Of a DNA stretch of 64,000 bases, positions 20,274 to 30,600 are shown piece after piece. The stretch covers positions 2,798,001-2,862,000 of the forward strand of contig CP064980.1 of assembly GCA_016699535.1 (NCBI GenBank), in the 5' to 3' direction. Below the pieces are notes generated by a model. The model made no database searches. It worked only from the letters and a program-made list of their open reading frames with translations, and had not been told where the DNA came from. The stretch's first letter is position 1. The number at the start of each line of letters is the position of its first letter. The position numbers were made by a program, and so were the translations under genes. The stretch comes from Myxococcales bacterium. Lineage in GTDB: Bacteria > Myxococcota_A > Polyangia > Polyangiales > GCA-016699535.

Positions 20274-22477
20274 TTATAGGCGCAAAGCTTCACTACGGTT
20301 CACAATTCTTGGGGTAAGGAAAATTAGCAATTCGTTTCGTTCATCACGCACCCGACGCCGCTGAAAGAGCAAGCCAAGTATGGGAATGTCCCCAAAAAAA
20401 GGCACCTGATCCACGTTACGACCGGTGTTTCGCGTGAAAATACCACCGATTACCGCTGTGTGACCATCGTCGAGTAAAAGATCCGTTTCGGCCTCACGCT
20501 TCAAAATAGAGGGATCACCACGAGCACCAGTCCGGGTGAAATCCGGCTCATCACGGGTCAATTTAACATGCATGGCCACCGAGCCATCACTTGTTACATG
20601 CGGGCGCACTTCAAGCTGCAACTTGGCTTCTTGGAAAGCCGTCTGCACGCCCTGAGCACTGGTCTGTGAATAGGGAATGAGCGTTCCTTGTGCGATGTGC
20701 GCCAGATGATTGTCCAAAGTAAGTATCTTCGGGGAGCTAACGATCCGAACAACACCGCTTGCTTCAGCAGCGCTCAGGCGAATATTAATATTGAAGTTTC
20801 CATCAAGGCTGCCAAAGGCCAGACCAAGCGCACCACCTTGGCCGTCACCGACCGCATCAGGTAAATTGACCGCATAGTTTGGGGTAGCAACCCGTGAAGA
20901 AAAAGGTGAAAGACCTTGTGTCTGCGACTGCCCTGGCGAGTAGTTACCGCCTGCAGCGGTAAGATCCGACGGAAAAACCAAACCGGTTGGGTTTCCTGTC
21001 GCCGATGACATGGAAACGTCACCACCCCATTGAATACCTACGTCTTTTGAGTACTGACTGGTTGCCTCGACAATGCGCGCCTCAACTAAAACCTGCGGTG
21101 TCTGAGTATCGAGACTTCGCACAAGCGCTTCGACCTCTTGCAGGTTTTCAACGAGGTCGCGCACCACGAGTACGTTTGTTCGCTCGTCCACAGACGCGCT
21201 ACCGCGCTCACTCAAAAGCTCTTTGACTCGCGCCTGCAAATCGCTAGCCGTGGCATAGCTTACCGGAACCAAACGTGTCTCCAAGGGAGCAAGTTGCTCG
21301 CGCTGTTTGCTGCGTGCCAGCGCAAGCTCAGCTTCTTTCTCAAGCGTCGACAGCGGAGCTACACGAATGATGTTGCCACGGCGCACCATGCCCAAACTTT
21401 TGGATTGCAAAATCAATTCAAGCGCTTGATCCCACGGAACGTTTCTCATTCGAATGGTGACTGTTCCCGTCACATCGTCACTTGTAATCACGTTGACGCT
21501 GCCAACCTCCGCGAGCAAACGAAGGATATTGTGAATGTCAGCGTCCTTAAAATCGAGATCGATTTTGCGACCCGCGTACTGTTTGCGCTTGTTTGCGCTG
21601 ATCTGCATCGGGACCGGCGTCGAAAAACCAGCAGCTTGGTCGCTATCGACACTTTCCGCTTTACGATCCTCGCTTGTTTTGCCGATAACGCGTGATCGTC
21701 GTTGCGGGGCTTCGTTCGCGTAAGGAGGAGCGAAAAGCCAGACGATTCGATTGCCTTCACGAATAGCGGTCGTACTTGCCAAGCCATTACGCTGCACTTC
21801 CACCATCGTTATCCCCGGCTTACTACGCACTTCAACTGTTTGAATGACAAAATCGCGCGGCCCTTCCACTTTCTTGGGAGCATGCGCATAAAGCAAAACG
21901 CCAGGCAGTTCCAAACGAGCTTTTCCATTTACGTCAGGCGCTACCCGAAACTCGGCTTCCCCCGAGAGTTCTAAGACCAACCGTTCGCGGCCATCTCGTC
22001 GCTCGATTTGCACTGATTCAAGTTTGAGCGGACCATTGCGCTTCGTTGCTTTGGAGAGTGGCTGTTTATTGGCCAGTCCTTTTCCCTAAGTACGACTTCG
22101 ATTTTTCCGCGATGACTTGTCGCATGGTAGGTTACGGGAACCGCAGTATCGATCGAGACTTGCACACCGTTCGCAGCAGTACTGCTTGTCGTACTAACAA
22201 TAAGACTGTGATCACCTGTAACAGCGAGACCGTTTTCAGAGAGCTGCGCGCCAATGACTTCAACCACAACATGTTTTGCACCATTGGACGCTCGAATGTT
22301 GTAGTTCGGCACATTGAACTGGCCACGGATGCTCAACGTTGCTTGCGTTTGCTCTCCAGCAGCTTCAACATCGACAGAAGCTTTTCTTTTTAAAGATGAC
22401 TTGCTTGCTTCGGTGTATGCAATCGAAGACAAAGTTAAAACAAAGAACACAAGGTAGGTAACGCGCCGTAGCCGCAT
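20274..22477 (-). CDS. pilQ: Type IV pilus secretin PilQ (frame broken)
   Basis: Outer-membrane secretin through which the type IV pilus passes. The N-terminal 130 codons hold the signal peptide and an AMIN-like beta domain. The frame breaks at 22080-22083; adding one A to the coding strand joins VVLREK to GLANKQPL and gives about 734 residues. Then follow a second AMIN region, the STN domain (IDLDFKDADIHNILRLLAEV), an N-domain (LVPVSYATASDLQ) and the secretin core with the typical VPFFGDIPILGLLF segment near the end. It is the last gene of the pilMNOPQ run, 160 bases after pilP. Confidence 0.93.
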
Positions 22478-22637
22478 GAAGCCCCTTTCAACTGGTTAGT
22501 TGCATGTTCCGATCCTAAAGCAAATGAAGCAAAAAACCGGCGACTCAACAACCATTCGATACACTGGAGCTGCTTATTTTCAATACAGTTAGATCCGTGC
22601 CAAGAAGAACTATCTCGCTATTCAAGCAAAACATGAC

Positions 22638-23261
22638 TTAATCATTTTCATCGGAAGCAAGCGCTAAAATCCGAGAAAGCGGCGGCTGATTCGGTGCCAT
22701 AGGATTTTCACGTGTAAGCACCACCTGTCCAACTTGACCTGTTTTGGGATCGGCGCCGCGAACGCGACTCACACGCCAATTGAGTACAAGTGGGGGACTA
22801 TCTGAATCAACTTGCAATACTTCGGGTCGGCCCAAAAAGTCTCCACGCTGCACAATGTATCCAACGCCTGTCGGTGCAACAATCAGAGCACGAGGACTTG
22901 GTACACCACTGATGATCGCTGTCAAACGCATCTGATCAAGGCTTACGTTTGACATCATGACCTCTCGTTGAGGCTGATCCATCACCTTGGTCTGAAAGAT
23001 ATCGAAAAAGGTCCGGAACGGATCGCGGTTCTCTTCAGTTTCGACGAACATATCATCGGAAAACTCAATCACCGCCTTTTGCTTTCCGGCGTTCTCTCCG
23101 TCTAAATCGCTACTTTTGCCTTCGTCGGCACCCCCGCCAAGACCTTGCCGATCCACGGTATCTTCGCCACCACAGGACAACCCAAAGGAAATGGACAATG
23201 CGATAAAAGCCACTCGATAGCTATGAATACCGGCGTTCCGTGTGCTCCAACCCAAAGTCAT
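22638..23261 (-). CDS. pilP: Type IV pilus lipoprotein PilP
   Basis: Inner-membrane-anchored lipoprotein that links the PilN/PilO subcomplex to the PilQ secretin. 207 residues with signal peptide and LSC lipobox (Cys30), a low-complexity Gly/Asp-rich linker, then the PilP domain (RDPFRTFF, LTAIISG, ALIVAPTGVGYIVQRGDFLG). The start overlaps the pilO stop by four bases (ATGA), indicating translational coupling. Confidence 0.92.
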   Translation of the reverse strand: MTLGWSTRNAGIHSYRVAFIALSISFGLSCGGEDTVDRQGLGGGADEGKSSDLDGENAGKQKAVIEFSDDMFVETEENRDPFRTFFDIFQTKVMDQPQREVMMSNVSLDQMRLTAIISGVPSPRALIVAPTGVGYIVQRGDFLGRPEVLQVDSDSPPLVLNWRVSRVRGADPKTGQVGQVVLTRENPMAPNQPPLSRILALASDEND

Positions 23262-23875
23262 TTACCCCCCTGCGCAGCGGCAGCTTCAGCTGGCGCCGCC
23301 GCCTCCGGAGGAGGAAGCCTACGGAAGGTCGTAGCAAGAGCATCTGCGCGCAAAATCATTTCGTCGTTTTTCGCGGAAGGCTCCTTGAGACTAATGTTCT
23401 CCATGTTGATGGCTCGCTCCAAACGGCCAATATGATAGAAAAACTTGGCCAACTGGTGGTAGCGCCCCTGAAGCTGAATGCCTATGGGAACTCGAATATA
23501 ATGCTCAGAGTCCTCTTCTGGGCGTGGTTCAACCAAAAGGATTTTCAGCCCGCTTAACTCAGCCACTCGGTTCAGATCCTGCAAGAACGCCGGGATTTCT
23601 GATTTTTCCGGCAGAATGCGTAAGTTTCGCCGATCGACGGCCTCACGCTCCGTCACCTTCTCACGGAGCGCGATGTATTCTTTTCGCTGCTCTTCAGCCA
23701 CGCGCAGGTCTTTTTGAAGCGATTGATACTTCTGCTCTGCGTCACCAATGTCACTGGAGACGCTCATGTAAAGCGAAAAGTAAAACGCCAAACTAAGCAA
23801 AGCGATGATAATGCCGAGCACGCCGACTTTTCCGGCGAAGGGCAACTTCGCAAAACTTTTTGCATCAATCGCCAT
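23258..23875 (-). CDS. pilO: Type IV pilus inner-membrane protein PilO
   Basis: Bitopic alignment-complex protein that heterodimerises with PilN in the periplasm. 205 residues: a short cytoplasmic start, one membrane helix (about 17-36), a coiled-coil segment (about 40-75, AEQKYQSLQKDLRVAEEQ), then the ferredoxin-like PilO domain (PIGIQLQGRYHQLAKFFYHI). The C-terminus is Ala/Pro-rich. Its ATG shares one base with the pilN stop (TGATG). The frame is intact. Confidence 0.92.
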   Translation of the reverse strand: MAIDAKSFAKLPFAGKVGVLGIIIALLSLAFYFSLYMSVSSDIGDAEQKYQSLQKDLRVAEEQRKEYIALREKVTEREAVDRRNLRILPEKSEIPAFLQDLNRVAELSGLKILLVEPRPEEDSEHYIRVPIGIQLQGRYHQLAKFFYHIGRLERAINMENISLKEPSAKNDEMILRADALATTFRRLPPPEAAAPAEAAAAQGGK

Positions 23876-24522
23876 CAGTATTTCACCCTACACGTTACAG
23901 TAAAGCCTATCATGTCCACGTCATTCTTTGAATTTGACGAACGATCCATTTGACTCTTTTGCAAAGTGACTTCTTCAAAAAACTCGGAAATTGCTAAACG
24001 ACGCAAGAACTCCGCGATGTCTTCATTTGTCTTGCCTAAACCACGAAGCGTACATTCTCGATCCTCTTCAGAAAAACCAGTAAGCCAAAGACGTCGCCCG
24101 TCCCATTTGGGAGAATACCCAGCTAGAGGATTTTCCTCGCGCATTTTCTCGAGCACTTCTTTGTCGACTGTAGGGCCTCCGCCATGGCTCAAAATGCGGG
24201 ATAACTCCAACATTATATTTGTTGGTCCCAGCCGAGCACGTTGCAAGCCATCGACGACTTCCTCAAGCTCTTGGCTCTTTGCAAGCTTTTCTTTGAGCGT
24301 CTCAAGGTCAGCGCTTTGTTGCTTGAGCGTATCGATTTTTTGAGACAAATCGTTGTTGCGTGTCTCAAGCTCTTCGAGTTCGTTATTGCCAATAAGGTAG
24401 ACGACCAGCAGAACGATGCACCAAACAGCCGCAACTGCACCATAGACCACCGCCCACGCTTGGCCACTTGCTCCCGCAGAAGTTGCTCGTACTGCTTGCG
24501 GCAGCAGATTGATGCGGATCAT
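23875..24522 (-). CDS. pilN: Type IV pilus inner-membrane protein PilN
   Basis: Bitopic partner of PilO; its cytoplasmic N-terminus binds PilM. 215 residues beginning with the PilM-binding motif MIRINLLP, a membrane helix (about 25-46), a coiled coil (about 48-90) and a ferredoxin-like domain. The start overlaps the pilM stop by four bases (ATGA). The frame is intact. Confidence 0.93.
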   Translation of the reverse strand: MIRINLLPQAVRATSAGASGQAWAVVYGAVAAVWCIVLLVVYLIGNNELEELETRNNDLSQKIDTLKQQSADLETLKEKLAKSQELEEVVDGLQRARLGPTNIMLELSRILSHGGGPTVDKEVLEKMREENPLAGYSPKWDGRRLWLTGFSEEDRECTLRGLGKTNEDIAEFLRRLAISEFFEEVTLQKSQMDRSSNSKNDVDMIGFTVTCRVKY

Positions 24523-25569
24523 GACGACTTCTCCTTGTCCTTACGCAAGGAAAGCCCCACCGCAACAGGTATTTGGCTTACACGGACTTGCAGCTCTTGC
24601 AGATCGACAGACTTCGGATCCGGACTTGCCACGCGAAGAGGATCCAGAAGTTCGACAGGAACACGACTCCCTGCTGCAATAGCTTCAAGCAAAGGCCGCA
24701 CGCGAGAGGTGCCACCCGAAGCATAGATTTTATCGATATGCCGCTCTCCGCTGGTTGCCAGAAAGAAATCGATCGAACGCTGAACTTCGCCAGCGAGCCC
24801 CTGAGCGCTAGCCCGCACAATATCCGCCACTTGCGGAGGGATACCGCCCTCGACATTCCCACATTTAAAATCCTCAGCTTCTTCGAAACCACATCCAAGC
24901 TGACGTTGGATCTCAGAAGTAATCGTATTCCCCCCTGAGGTGATATCACGCGTAAAGGTTGTGATGCCGTTTGAAACCACGTTGAGTGTGGCTATCGATG
25001 CTCCAATGTGCAAGAGCACAATCGTCTGACCAGCGGGCAATTCTCCAAAGGAGGCCTCAAAACAATTTTGAACGGTGAACGCATCAAGGTCGACAACTTT
25101 CGGCTTCAAGCGCGCCTCATAAGCCAGTTGGTTAAATCGCCAATCTCCTCGCGCTTCGCCGCAACCAAAAGCACGTCCATCTGACCGCTTTCCTGTTGCT
25201 CTTGAAGAACCTGATAGTCTATCTGTACGTCCGCTAAATCAAAAGGAATGTACTGCTCCGCTTCCCATTGATTTGTTCAGAAAGCTCATCAGCTGTCATG
25301 TAGGGCATGCTGATCTTTTTGATAATTACACTGTGCCCACTGATGCGTAGGGCGATATCGCGTCGCCGAGATTTGTAAAAAAGCTTTTCAAGGCCTTCGA
25401 CAATTGCGCCAGCGTTCATGACGTGGCCATCAACGATAGTCTGCGGAGGCAACGGATGATAACCAAAGCGGACAAGACTTAGGCTTCCGCCACGACCCTC
25501 CTTCAGTTCGCACACTTTGATTGAACTCGATCCGATGTCGACACCAACTAGGTTTTTTCCCTCAGACAT
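24519..25569 (-). CDS. pilM: Type IV pilus actin-like protein PilM (two frame breaks)
   Basis: Cytoplasmic actin/FtsA-like ATP-binding protein that anchors PilN. The start at 25569 gives MSEGKNLVGVDIGSSSIKV with the phosphate-1 loop; the C-terminal half is also typical. Two one-base losses interrupt it. At 25268-25269 restoring one A joins LSEQI to WEAEQYIPF. At 25134-25136 restoring one T joins EEIGD to FNQLAYEARLKPKVVD. With both repaired the protein has about 350 residues, the normal length. Without repair the middle 40 residues are in a third frame. It lies ten bases after a small HTH gene. Confidence 0.9.
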
Positions 25570-25579
25570 CGGTGCGTTA

Positions 25580-25905
25580 TTACTCCTCTTCGCCAAACAC
25601 GTGCTTGGCGTCTGCAAGGGATAGGCCCAAAGCTTCCAGAATTTTCCGTTTAGTGTCCATCCTACATCCGTAACCCTTTTCTACACGGTCGATGGTCAGG
25701 ACGGAAAGATTTGCGCGACGAGCAAGCTCCGCTTTTGAAACCATTCGCTCAATACGCATCTTTCTCACGTTGTTCTTCTTCTTGGGGGCACCACGCTTTT
25801 GGAGATTAATTTAGCGGCTTCCGTAGGCTCTGATGCAGGCTCAGATGTATCGGACGCACCGTGGCCGACAGTGTTATCATCCGTATCGTTTTCGCTACCC
25901 ACCAT
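25580..25905 (-). CDS. Small HTH (Xre-type) protein heading the pil operon (frame broken)
   Basis: The downstream half (KMRIERMVSKAELARRANLS...) is a Cro/CI-type helix-turn-helix of about 60 residues. Upstream, an ATG at 25905 opens a strongly acidic Ser/Asp/Glu stretch in another frame; adding one A to the run at 25797-25800 joins ISKK to RGAPKKKNNVRK and produces a 108-residue protein with acidic head, basic linker and HTH. It ends ten bases before pilM, so it is probably the first gene of the pil operon and a candidate regulator of it. The joined form is inference; the HTH itself is clear. Confidence 0.75.
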
Positions 25906-26103
25906 GCGATGCCCCAACCTTATCCACCAGACTACTCGTTTGAATCGGACTTAGGCCCGACAGGCCCTGAGGTCAAGAATTAATTGGATTATCGTTTAAT
26001 CGAAACATAACTATACCATAACGTACATAATATTAGCGAGAATTTACATGCCTGCTGTTATTTTCTCTCGAAAACACAACTTTGGCCTTTTTTGCGTGAG
26101 ATG

Positions 26104-26133
26104 TTGACGAATTCCCGTTGCAATCCATACTAG
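26104..26133 (+). promoter_or_regulatory. Candidate sigma70 promoter for the LysM/DUF882 gene
   Basis: TTGACG (26104-26109) and TACTAG (26128-26133) are separated by 18 bases, with a start of transcription expected near 26140. This lies in the roughly 400-base gap between the divergent HTH/pil operon and the LysM gene, whose ATG is at 26308, leaving a leader of about 165 bases. The rest of the gap (25906-26103) is A+T-rich and probably also holds the pil promoter, which I could not place. Confidence 0.4.
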
Positions 26134-26307
26134 CGCTCTGATCGGAAAGGATTGATCCGTCTCGCCACAGTGAAGGGGCGAGCTGCTGCGTCAGAAAGCC
26201 TTGAAATATTCGCGATATTACTGCAGTTTTCTTCCTTACATCTCACACCTTCACTTTACGATCTCGGCTCAATACTTTCCAACCCGAGCACTAGCGGCAG
26301 AATTTCC

Positions 26308-27366
26308 ATGAAAACCTTTCGACCCACAAGAATTTGTTGCTTGATCGCTGTTTTGCTTTTTGGGGCGACTTCGCTGATTGGCGGAAATGCACACGCTGAA
26401 CGTGAGCATCTTGTTCGTTCGGGGCAAACCTTAAGCAGCATAGCAAGAAAATATCGCATCAGCGTCGGTGCACTTGCTGGCGCCAACAACATCGATCAAG
26501 ACCACGCCCTGCGTCAAGGCGCAGTCCTTCGCGTTCCGCAACCGGGCATCATTTACGTGCAGCCTGGGCAAAGCCTGAGCGTGATTGCAAAAAACCACGA
26601 TGTATCGGTTGAAAAGCTCGCAAAAGCAAACCGTATCAAAGCCAACTCAACGATCAAGGTCGGACAGCGTCTTGTTTTACCGGGTCACAAAGCGATTGCA
26701 CGCGCTGTCTCAAAGTGGGGGCTCCCCAAAAATGCTGGACGCATCACCTTGTATCGCGTGGCCACAAAAAAGCGATTGCGCTTACGCCCCCTGAACCAAG
26801 GAGGAAGTGTCCGTCCCGTAGCCCGACGATTGCTGGCCAACCTGCTTCAAGAGCGTGGCTCGAAAAAGAAACACCTCCCCCACCCCCGTCTCGTGCGACT
26901 TCTCACTCAAGTTTCCGACCACTTTGGCGGTCGCACCATCATCGTCGTCAGTGGTTATCGAAGGCCGGGCGGCTACACATCGGATGAAAGCCGTCACACT
27001 AAAGGTCGGGCGATTGATTTCAAGGTCCAGGGCGTGTCCAACCAAGCCGTGCGTGACTACCTCCGTAGCTTGTCTTCGGTAGGTGTCGGTTACTATCCCC
27101 GTAGTTCATTCGTGCACTTGGATGTTCGAAAAAAGAACGCCTATTGGGTGGATTGGTCGGGCCCAGGTCAGGCGCCCAAGATCCAGCGTTCAGGCTACCC
27201 ACCACCGGTGCTTGCTGGTAGCAACAGCGAGCACGACGGGCACTCCGAGCCACAAAGCAACGAGTCGGCAGAAGTAAACGACGATGACGCTAGTGACGAT
27301 GAAAAGGTAGCGCCAACACAACCCAACAGCAGCGCTCAAGAAGCGTCAGCGCCGGCATCAACATAG
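26308..27366 (+). CDS. LysM-containing DUF882 (M15-like) cell-wall protein
   Basis: Exported protein of about 352 residues. The ATG at 26308 gives a basic N-terminus (MKTFRPTRICC) and a signal peptide ending in AHAER; longer in-frame versions lack these features. Two LysM domains (HLVRSGQTLSSIARKY and IYVQPGQSLSVIAKNH) bind peptidoglycan. The C-terminal domain has the VSGYRR, SRHTKGRAIDF and FVHLD segments, the zinc ligands of DUF882/YcbK-like peptidases. An acidic low-complexity tail follows. Likely a periplasmic peptidoglycan-modifying enzyme. Its 3' end overlaps the small lipoprotein gene on the other strand. Confidence 0.88.
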   Translation: MKTFRPTRICCLIAVLLFGATSLIGGNAHAEREHLVRSGQTLSSIARKYRISVGALAGANNIDQDHALRQGAVLRVPQPGIIYVQPGQSLSVIAKNHDVSVEKLAKANRIKANSTIKVGQRLVLPGHKAIARAVSKWGLPKNAGRITLYRVATKKRLRLRPLNQGGSVRPVARRLLANLLQERGSKKKHLPHPRLVRLLTQVSDHFGGRTIIVVSGYRRPGGYTSDESRHTKGRAIDFKVQGVSNQAVRDYLRSLSSVGVGYYPRSSFVHLDVRKKNAYWVDWSGPGQAPKIQRSGYPPPVLAGSNSEHDGHSEPQSNESAEVNDDDASDDEKVAPTQPNSSAQEASAPAST

Positions 27367-27539
27367 CCGCCATCTAGCCCTGGGGTTTGGGTTCCACTAT
27401 CCGAACTCGAATCAGTCACCGAAGCATCAGAGCCCGGAGCCCCAGGTGGCTGTGGTTGAGGCACGCCGGTGCACCCAAAGACGGGAAGGAGAACGATTAG
27501 GCACGCGAGCTTAAAAGCGATTAGGATTCGACGCTTCAT
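27336..27539 (-). CDS. Small lipoprotein, low-complexity
   Basis: About 67 residues: signal peptide with a lipobox (VFGC, Cys23) and a mature part made almost only of Pro, Gly, Ser, Asp and Ala. The start at 27539 (MKRRILIAFK) fits a signal peptide; a longer reading adds 33 residues without purpose. It overlaps the 3' end of the LysM gene by 31 bases tail to tail. The mature part gives no hint of function; it may be the anchor remnant of a longer protein. Confidence 0.5.
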   Translation of the reverse strand: MKRRILIAFKLACLIVLLPVFGCTGVPQPQPPGAPGSDASVTDSSSDSGTQTPGLDGGYVDAGADAS

Positions 27540-27646
27540 GGTGTCATACAGTAGTGCATAAAACATGCCACCTAGCAATGGACGGAAACGTTTGTACTTT
27601 TCAGTAGCCCCGATTGGGCTTGGCACAGCTTGACACACCGCTGAGG

Positions 27647-30600
27647 TCAGTGGATGTCGTATTCTTTTAGGCGTCTATAGAACGTGCGTCGCGGCATGCC
27701 CAGATCGCGCGCGGCAGCGGCCCGATTCCAACCGCAATCTTTTAGAGCTGCTAGAATTTTTGTCTTTCTCGCTCTGTCTAAACTCATTTTCAGAGGCTTC
27801 CGGCGATAGCATTTGTGCTTTGCCCGAATCGTGACCTTCGCTCGGTTGCCCGGGTCCGCGCAGATCAAAATCGTCAGCTTTTAAAACGCTGCTATCGCCC
27901 AGAACAAGCGCGGTAAGCACGGCGTTTTGCAACTGCCGAACGTTACCTGGCGAATCGTAGTTCAAAAGTTTATCCATGGCCTTGCTTTCGACCTGAATCC
28001 CATCGATTCCTTTGTCGTTACGGTGCTCGCTAATAAAGCGATCGACGATAAGAGGAATGTCGCTCTTGCGCTCACGTAAGGCAGGGATCTCTAGCGTCAC
28101 GACATTCAAACGATAAAAAAGATCCTCGCGAAACGCTCCCTCTCGCACTAGATTAGCCAACGAACGATTGGACGCCGCCACGATTCGGGTATTGCAACGA
28201 CGAAGCTCTTCCGAGCCAATGGCAAACTAAGTACCCTCCTGCAGAACACGCAACAACGCAGCCTGCATTCTGGGAGGCATGTCGCCAACTTCGTCCAAAA
28301 ACAAGGTTCCTTCGCTTGCGATGCTCAGAAGGCCCACGCGATCATGGCTGGCTCCCGTAAAGGCCCCGTTCGCGTGACCAAAGAGTTCGGCCTCTAGGAG
28401 CTGCTCGGGGAGCGCCGCACAATTGATGGCTACAAAAGGCTGATGACTGCGCGGACTCATCGCATGAATCGCTCGTGCAACGAGCTCCTTGCCGGTACCG
28501 CTCTCGCCGTGAATCACCACAGACACGTTTGTTTTCGCTACCCGTTCAATCTGCTCGAAAAAGCATACGCATCGGTGCGGTCTGACCGACAATCCCACAA
28601 AATTCGTTCTCATCATGCAGACGTTTTGATGCTGCCTTAAGCTCCTTGCGAATGAGCCCGAGCTCCTCCTCGCGCGCGTGCAAAAGTTTCTCCTTCTCTT
28701 CCGCCGCCCTGCTCAGCGCATCATTCAGCCGCTGCAATTCTTTGCCACGCTCTCGCATCGCCTGCGCCCACTGCGCTTTTTCGATAGCCAGCGCAGCTTG
28801 ATCTGCAAAAGCAAGGAGAAGCGCGAGGTCGGTTTCAGCAAAGCGTCCTTGCGCAGAACGATGCTCGAGATACAGCACGCCAATCGTCTCCTTCTGTCCG
28901 CGAATGGGAAGACAGGCTACCGATTTCAACATAAGGCGATGGACCGAACGATAGGACGTCAAACGCGTATCATTTCGAGCATCCAAGGTCACAATGGCTT
29001 CGTTGTCAATCAGGACGGCTTCGGCGATAGAGCGGCTAAATTCGGTATCCGACGGAGCTGAAACCTGGGAAACGATTTTGGGCTCCAGCTCGCCTGCCTG
29101 GTTCAACAACAGAATCATACCGCGTTCGGCCTCAAAGAAATTCAAAGCTCCTTCGACCACTCTTTCAAGCAAGCGCGCGAGGTCATCTTCCGCGATGATT
29201 CGTCGCACGATTTCAAACAAAAAACTGACACGACGTTTTTCAATCATATCTTCAACCCCTTCCGATTTGTCTAAGTTGGAGTGCTCGCGCATGGTGGACT
29301 GCGCAGCTTTCTGTCCGCCCACCCTGAGCCAGAGTTGATGCCTGAATTTTTCTTGCAAAAAACCGTCTTGCATCTCGTGCGGGAGGTTTTCACGCATTTG
29401 AGCCAAGACACGATACGCTGCGGAAAAAGCAGCTTCGGCGGCTTGTGGGTTGCCGCCTTTGTCTAAAAACTCGCCTCGCAGCCATTCCAAACGCCACACG
29501 TATTCCAAATCACCCTTCGCGCGCGCTGCTACCACCGCGACCTCCATCGCCGTCAAAAGCTTTTGCTCTGGCGCCATGTCCCGCGTTCGGTAAGTTTTCA
29601 GCCAGAGCAAGCGCGGAAGCAGGTCGTCCAAGGTATCGGTCTGCGCAATAGCCTCAGCCTCATCGAGCAGAGCTTGTTGGTCCCATGTACCGAACACGCT
29701 TTGCATGCGCAGCTCGCACTCCACGATATCGAGTAAGGTTTCGACGTACTCTCGGCGATGTTCTAGTTTCAGATACAAAGCAAGCGCCTCAGAAAACACT
29801 CTGCTGCCTGCTCTTTTTGATCTTGTCTGGCAAACACTTCAGCAAGCAAAGCAAGGGCCTGTCCTCGAACGCGCCACAACTCGTAGCGCTCTGAGCGCTT
29901 TGCTTGCTCTAACAAAAGCTGTTTGGCCTGCTCAAGCATTCCTGCGAACAACAAAAAGTGCCCAAGATTCACGCTAGCCATGATGTCGGTTGAGATTTTT
30001 CCCGCGCGCCGGGCATTTAGGATGGCATCTCGATAACTTAGATCAGCAGCCTGATAACGCGTCGTCAGAAACTCCACGACACCGACATTTAGCAGAAACA
30101 CCGCTCTCAGTCCGAAATCATTGCTAGCCTTGATCGCCGAAAGACTTCGATGAAACAAGTTTCGCGCCGCATCAAAATCTCCCTGTCGTTGCTTGGTGAT
30201 CGCAATATAGTTTAGGAGTTTCGCTTTAAGGGAATCATCGCTCAGCTTTTCGGCAGCATCGAGAGCGCTTTGGTAACAGCGAAGCGCTGAAGACTTGTCA
30301 CCCGTGTAATCGTAAGCCATTCCTTGCAAAGCGAGAATTTCGGAAAACAACTTCCCAGCGGGGGGATTGCTCTCAATCGTTTCTTCTGCAAAGCGAATCA
30401 GTCGACGGTACTCGCCGGTGTTGAGATAGATCTGAGATCGCAACACGGCAAGCTCGGCTGCCGCAGTGTCAGAAAGTTTGGGGATGGAATCGATGAGCTT
30501 CAATGCATCGTCAAACTTGCCTTGGTTGACGTACACCTTACAAAGCAACAACTCGCCTTCGTCCTTCCGCTCTGCCGATGTATTGAGATAGTTTTCAAGA

